The notes below the pieces were generated by a model. The model was not told the DNA's origin. It did no database searches and worked only from the letters and a program-made list of their open reading frames with translations. The position numbers were made by a program, and so were the translations under genes. Shown here piece by piece: positions 60,759 through 64,000 of a DNA stretch of 64,000 nucleotides (position 1 is the stretch's first letter; every line of letters begins with the position of its first letter). The stretch spans positions 30,405 to 94,404 of the forward strand of contig CANRGT010000006.1 of assembly GCA_947630185.1 (NCBI GenBank). The letters are read 5' to 3'. Source of the stretch: an uncultured Clostridia bacterium. GTDB taxonomy: Bacteria > Bacillota > Clostridia > TANB77 > CAG-508.

Positions 60759-62646
60759 TAAATTTTTTGTTTAAACTTTTTGAATTTTTTATCCTATATA
60801 TTATTAATACACATATTGTAATCAAAGAAATTATGTCTGCTATGCAATATATTAATTTTTCTTTATATTGTACTGTTATGGTTCCAGATTTTTTCTCTGT
60901 TAATTCTATTCTTATTACATTATTGTTTCCACATGATATATCTAGTTTTTTCCCGTTTTCGTCTTTTGCTTCATAGCCTGGATAATATAATAAAGGTACT
61001 TCTATATAGCCATTCCCTACGTGGTTAATATAATCTAGTACAATTTTATTTCCATTTTTTGAATATTTATCTATTAAAATCCAATCATCAGATACATTAT
61101 ATTGTTCTTCAATAAACTTTTCTGTTTCAGTTCCTTCTAAATAGTATTCACCATATGGAACTGGATTAAAATAAGCTATTTCATATTTATCTTGTTTTGA
61201 ATATGGTGCAGTAATTATTAAAAATATTACTATTGATGCAAAACCAATTTCAAATATTATTCTGTAATTTTCTATAAAATTTGCTTTTTTACGATATTTT
61301 GAATCTACATATTCACCTATAATAATACTCATTGTCATTACAATTGCTACAGTAGCTGGTCCTAAAAATCTCCATGAAAATTGCATTGTTGTGGATAACC
61401 AATTTATTATTTTATAGCTTTCTTCTAAATCCTTCCAAGGTATAATTGATGTAGATAATAATAAAAATAAAATTCCTAAAAAAGTTAATATTCTAATCAT
61501 TTTATACAAATTATTACTTTTGTTGTCTTTTATTTTTATACAATATATTAAGCAAAGTGGCACTCCTATCAAACAAAATAATCCTATTGATAAATTCATT
61601 TCATTTTCTATACCATAATAACTATCATTTGAATCTCTATAACTACTTAAATCATCAAATACGTTAAACAATTGTGATGGTATTACATTATGTGTGCCAA
61701 AGGTATAACCTGGATCTTCTTCTTCTGGTCTTGCTTTTACGGCTAAATCTAAACTGTATGCATCTAAGAATGGAACTATAAACCATAAATTTACTAATAC
61801 AATGATTACAAATGCCAATATAAATTTTGAATATCTTTTTTGCATAATAATATTTTTTATAAAGAATAAACAAATTACTGCAAATATAATAAATGTTGAA
61901 ATTAAACTTAATATATGCGATTGAATTACACATGTAATTCCTATTACGAATATATACCATTTGTTTTTATCGCCTAAACATAATTCGTAAAGTCCCCATA
62001 TTACTAATGGCAAAAATGAAAGTGCTAATGTTTCACCAATAGCTCCCCTAGTATATACTGTTACTAAACGATAAGTAGCTGTAGCATATATAATTGAGCC
62101 TACTATTCCTGCACTTTTTGATTTTGAAATATTTTTAACTGCTAAATACATAGAAAATACAGATGCTATATTTATAAATATTAATAATATTTTATAGCAA
62201 AATTCTATTGAAGTATTTAGTAATCTTAATATAGCAGGAAGATATAAGAACAATTCCGGATAAAGCATAGGAACTGCATAACCATATCCATTATTCACTA
62301 AAGGATAAATCCTTGCTGGTATTTGAAAGATTTCTAAGGCACTTTTTATTCCATTTATTCTCATTAAATTAAATTCAATATCATGCGAATGTAATAAATA
62401 ATCACTATATATTGGATAGCTTACAAATAAAGCTAAAGCCACAAGAAAAAGCCCTATTTTAAATTTACTATTTAGATTTCTTTTAAAATATAGCACACCA
62501 CCTAATATTAATACCATTATTAATAAAAAGCCTTGTATATATATATCAAAGGTTTTTGCATCGTTATTACTCAATTTTAAAAAGAATAATAGCATTGCTA
62601 CTATACAAATTATGATGTAAATTATTTTCTGTTTTATATTTTTCAT
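60742..62646 (-). CDS. Polytopic membrane protein (YfhO / PTPS-related glycosyltransferase-like)
   Basis: Many TMs; HSHDIEFNLMRINGIKSALEIFQIPARIYPLVNNGYGYAVPMLYPELFLYLPA. Confidence 0.65.
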   Translation of the reverse strand: MKNIKQKIIYIIICIVAMLLFFLKLSNNDAKTFDIYIQGFLLIMVLILGGVLYFKRNLNSKFKIGLFLVALALFVSYPIYSDYLLHSHDIEFNLMRINGIKSALEIFQIPARIYPLVNNGYGYAVPMLYPELFLYLPAILRLLNTSIEFCYKILLIFINIASVFSMYLAVKNISKSKSAGIVGSIIYATATYRLVTVYTRGAIGETLALSFLPLVIWGLYELCLGDKNKWYIFVIGITCVIQSHILSLISTFIIFAVICLFFIKNIIMQKRYSKFILAFVIIVLVNLWFIVPFLDAYSLDLAVKARPEEEDPGYTFGTHNVIPSQLFNVFDDLSSYRDSNDSYYGIENEMNLSIGLFCLIGVPLCLIYCIKIKDNKSNNLYKMIRILTFLGILFLLLSTSIIPWKDLEESYKIINWLSTTMQFSWRFLGPATVAIVMTMSIIIGEYVDSKYRKKANFIENYRIIFEIGFASIVIFLIITAPYSKQDKYEIAYFNPVPYGEYYLEGTETEKFIEEQYNVSDDWILIDKYSKNGNKIVLDYINHVGNGYIEVPLLYYPGYEAKDENGKKLDISCGNNNVIRIELTEKKSGTITVQYKEKLIYCIADIISLITICVLIIYRIKNSKSLNKKFKKVLH

Positions 62647-62717
62647 TTGTTACTCCTATAATTAAAATCCAAAACAAGGTTTAAGAAATACTCTTAAGCC
62701 TTATTTATAATAGTATA

Positions 62718-63266
62718 CTATTCAAAATATCTTTTTAATAGTCCGTCAAATCCTCTACCATGACGAGCTTCGTCTTTGCACATTTCATGAACTGTATCAT
62801 GTATCGCATCATATCCAAGCTCTTTTGCTCTTGTTGCAAGCTCTTTTTTACCTTTGCAAGCACCATGCTCTGCCATTGCTCTTAATGTTACATTTTTCTT
62901 TGTATCTGCATATACAACTTCTCCTAATAATTCTGCAAATTTAGCAGCATGCTCTGCTTCTTCAAATGCATATCTTTTGAAGGCTTCTGCAATTTCTGGG
63001 TAACCTTCTCTATCTGCTTGTCTGCTCATTGCTAGGTACATACCTACTTCTGAGCATTCTCCTGAAAAATTTTCTCTTAATCCTTTTACTACTTCTTCAT
63101 CTAAACCTTGTGCAACGCCTATTACATGTTCATCTGCATAAGATTTTTCTTGAGCTTCTTCTTTTAATTCAAATTTATCTTTTGGAGCACCACATTGTGG
63201 GCATTTTTCTGGAGCCTCTTCTCCAAAGTGGATATATCCACATACTTTACATACATAAGCTTTCAT
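62718..63266 (-). CDS. Reverse-type rubrerythrin (N-terminal rubredoxin + ferritin-like domain)
   Basis: [21 protein letters not shown] rubredoxin knuckles precede EExxH di-iron helices ([19 protein letters not shown]). Confidence 0.9.
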   Translation of the reverse strand: MKAYVCKVCGYIHFGEEAPEKCPQCGAPKDKFELKEEAQEKSYADEHVIGVAQGLDEEVVKGLRENFSGECSEVGMYLAMSRQADREGYPEIAEAFKRYAFEEAEHAAKFAELLGEVVYADTKKNVTLRAMAEHGACKGKKELATRAKELGYDAIHDTVHEMCKDEARHGRGFDGLLKRYFE

Positions 63267-63385
63267 TATATTTTTCCTCCTTGTTTATTTACTTCGTCAA
63301 TATTATATATCTTTAGTTATGTTTTTTTCAATGGGTATGAAAAATTTTATTTCTTTTTTGTAAAATTAATACTTATTTAATTAGA

Positions 63386-63418
63386 AAAGTTCTAGAATTT
63401 TTAATATTCTAGAACTTT
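63386..63418 (-). terminator. Terminator-like hairpin after the partial surface-protein gene
   Basis: AAAGTTCTAGAAT...ATTCTAGAACTTT inverted repeat. Confidence 0.55.
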
Positions 63419-63493
63419 CCTATATTACAGTCTTATATTGTATTTACTTCGTTTTTTTGCCTGTTTACTTTGTTTTTATTTTGCCTATTTTCA

Positions 63494-64000
63494 TTATTCC
63501 TTTTTATCTTGTTTCTTCTTTACTATTACTACATTTTGTCCATCTAATACCAAGTGTCTTATTGCTACTCCTCTTTCTCTTTGATATGTTTCATATTCGT
63601 ATAATAGTACTAATGCTCCACAACTTGCTATTGTTCCTAATATTACTGCTAATAGTTTTGTACTTGCTCCTGTCTTTACACTTATTATTGCTTCTGCTTC
63701 TGATGTGTTATCTTCTTCTGTTGTCTCTAAATAGTTCGCTGGGTTCTCTGTACTTACTACTTTTACTATGTTGTTCATGTTTCCAAAATTACTATTTCCA
63801 TTCTTCCATTCTAGTACTACTTTTAGTTTCTCTTCTCCTCCTGCTTCTAGTTCTACTTCTTTTGTTAGTTTTCCATTTTCTTCTTCCCAATATTCTGGAT
63901 TCTTACTTGATACTTTTAATCCCTCTGGTATGTTCTCTTCTACTTTTGCCTTGCCTTCTAATTCTCCTGTGTTTTTTACTATTACTTCATATTCTATCTC
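63494..64000 (-). CDS. C-terminal part of a surface protein with DUF11-like repeat and TM anchor, truncated by the window end
   Basis: Frame stays open from 64000 to the listed ATG at 63778 (222 nt): EIEYEVIVKNTGELEGKAKVEENIPEGLKVSSKNPEYWEEENGKLTKEVELEAGGEEKLKVVLEWKNGNSNFGN-MNNIVKVVS... Confidence 0.85.
   Translation of the reverse strand, partial: EIEYEVIVKNTGELEGKAKVEENIPEGLKVSSKNPEYWEEENGKLTKEVELEAGGEEKLKVVLEWKNGNSNFGNMNNIVKVVSTENPANYLETTEEDNTSEAEAIISVKTGASTKLLAVILGTIASCGALVLLYEYETYQRERGVAIRHLVLDGQNVVIVKKKQDKKE

Overview
The window is AT-rich and looks like a low-GC Firmicutes/Clostridia-type chromosome. Almost every gene is on the minus strand. Housekeeping genes include rpsL-rpsG-fusA-tuf, rpsB-tsf, pgsA, trmFO, purC, a Sua5/YrdC gene, a frameshifted comEC, two M16 peptidases, a DD-carboxypeptidase, a reverse-type rubrerythrin, tRNA-Cys(GCA) and tRNA-Gly(GCC). 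The most unusual region is about 23 kb (31511..54849) encoding a Gram-positive type IV secretion-like apparatus. It has three VirB2/TrbC-like pilin paralogs, a PrgI-family protein, a separate TraC-like protein, a VirB4 ATPase, four tandem VirB6/TrbL-like giant membrane proteins, two bitopic VirB8-like candidates and a lysozyme-like plus C39-like cell-wall hydrolase. A final acidic soluble protein ends in RRPR. I recognise no relaxase, coupling protein or integrase in the window, and the locus sits between housekeeping genes, which suggests a resident secretion machine rather than an integrative element. Other notable items are a thioester (Cys-Gln) adhesin with five repeat domains and a second related surface protein cut by the window end. 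There is also a dispersed structured repeat whose outer arms differ between copies yet stay self-complementary, two single-base frameshifts (comEC and one VirB6 paralog), a structured rpsB leader, and a hairpin that buries the RBS of the DD-carboxypeptidase. All family calls come from reading motifs by eye; no database search was run.
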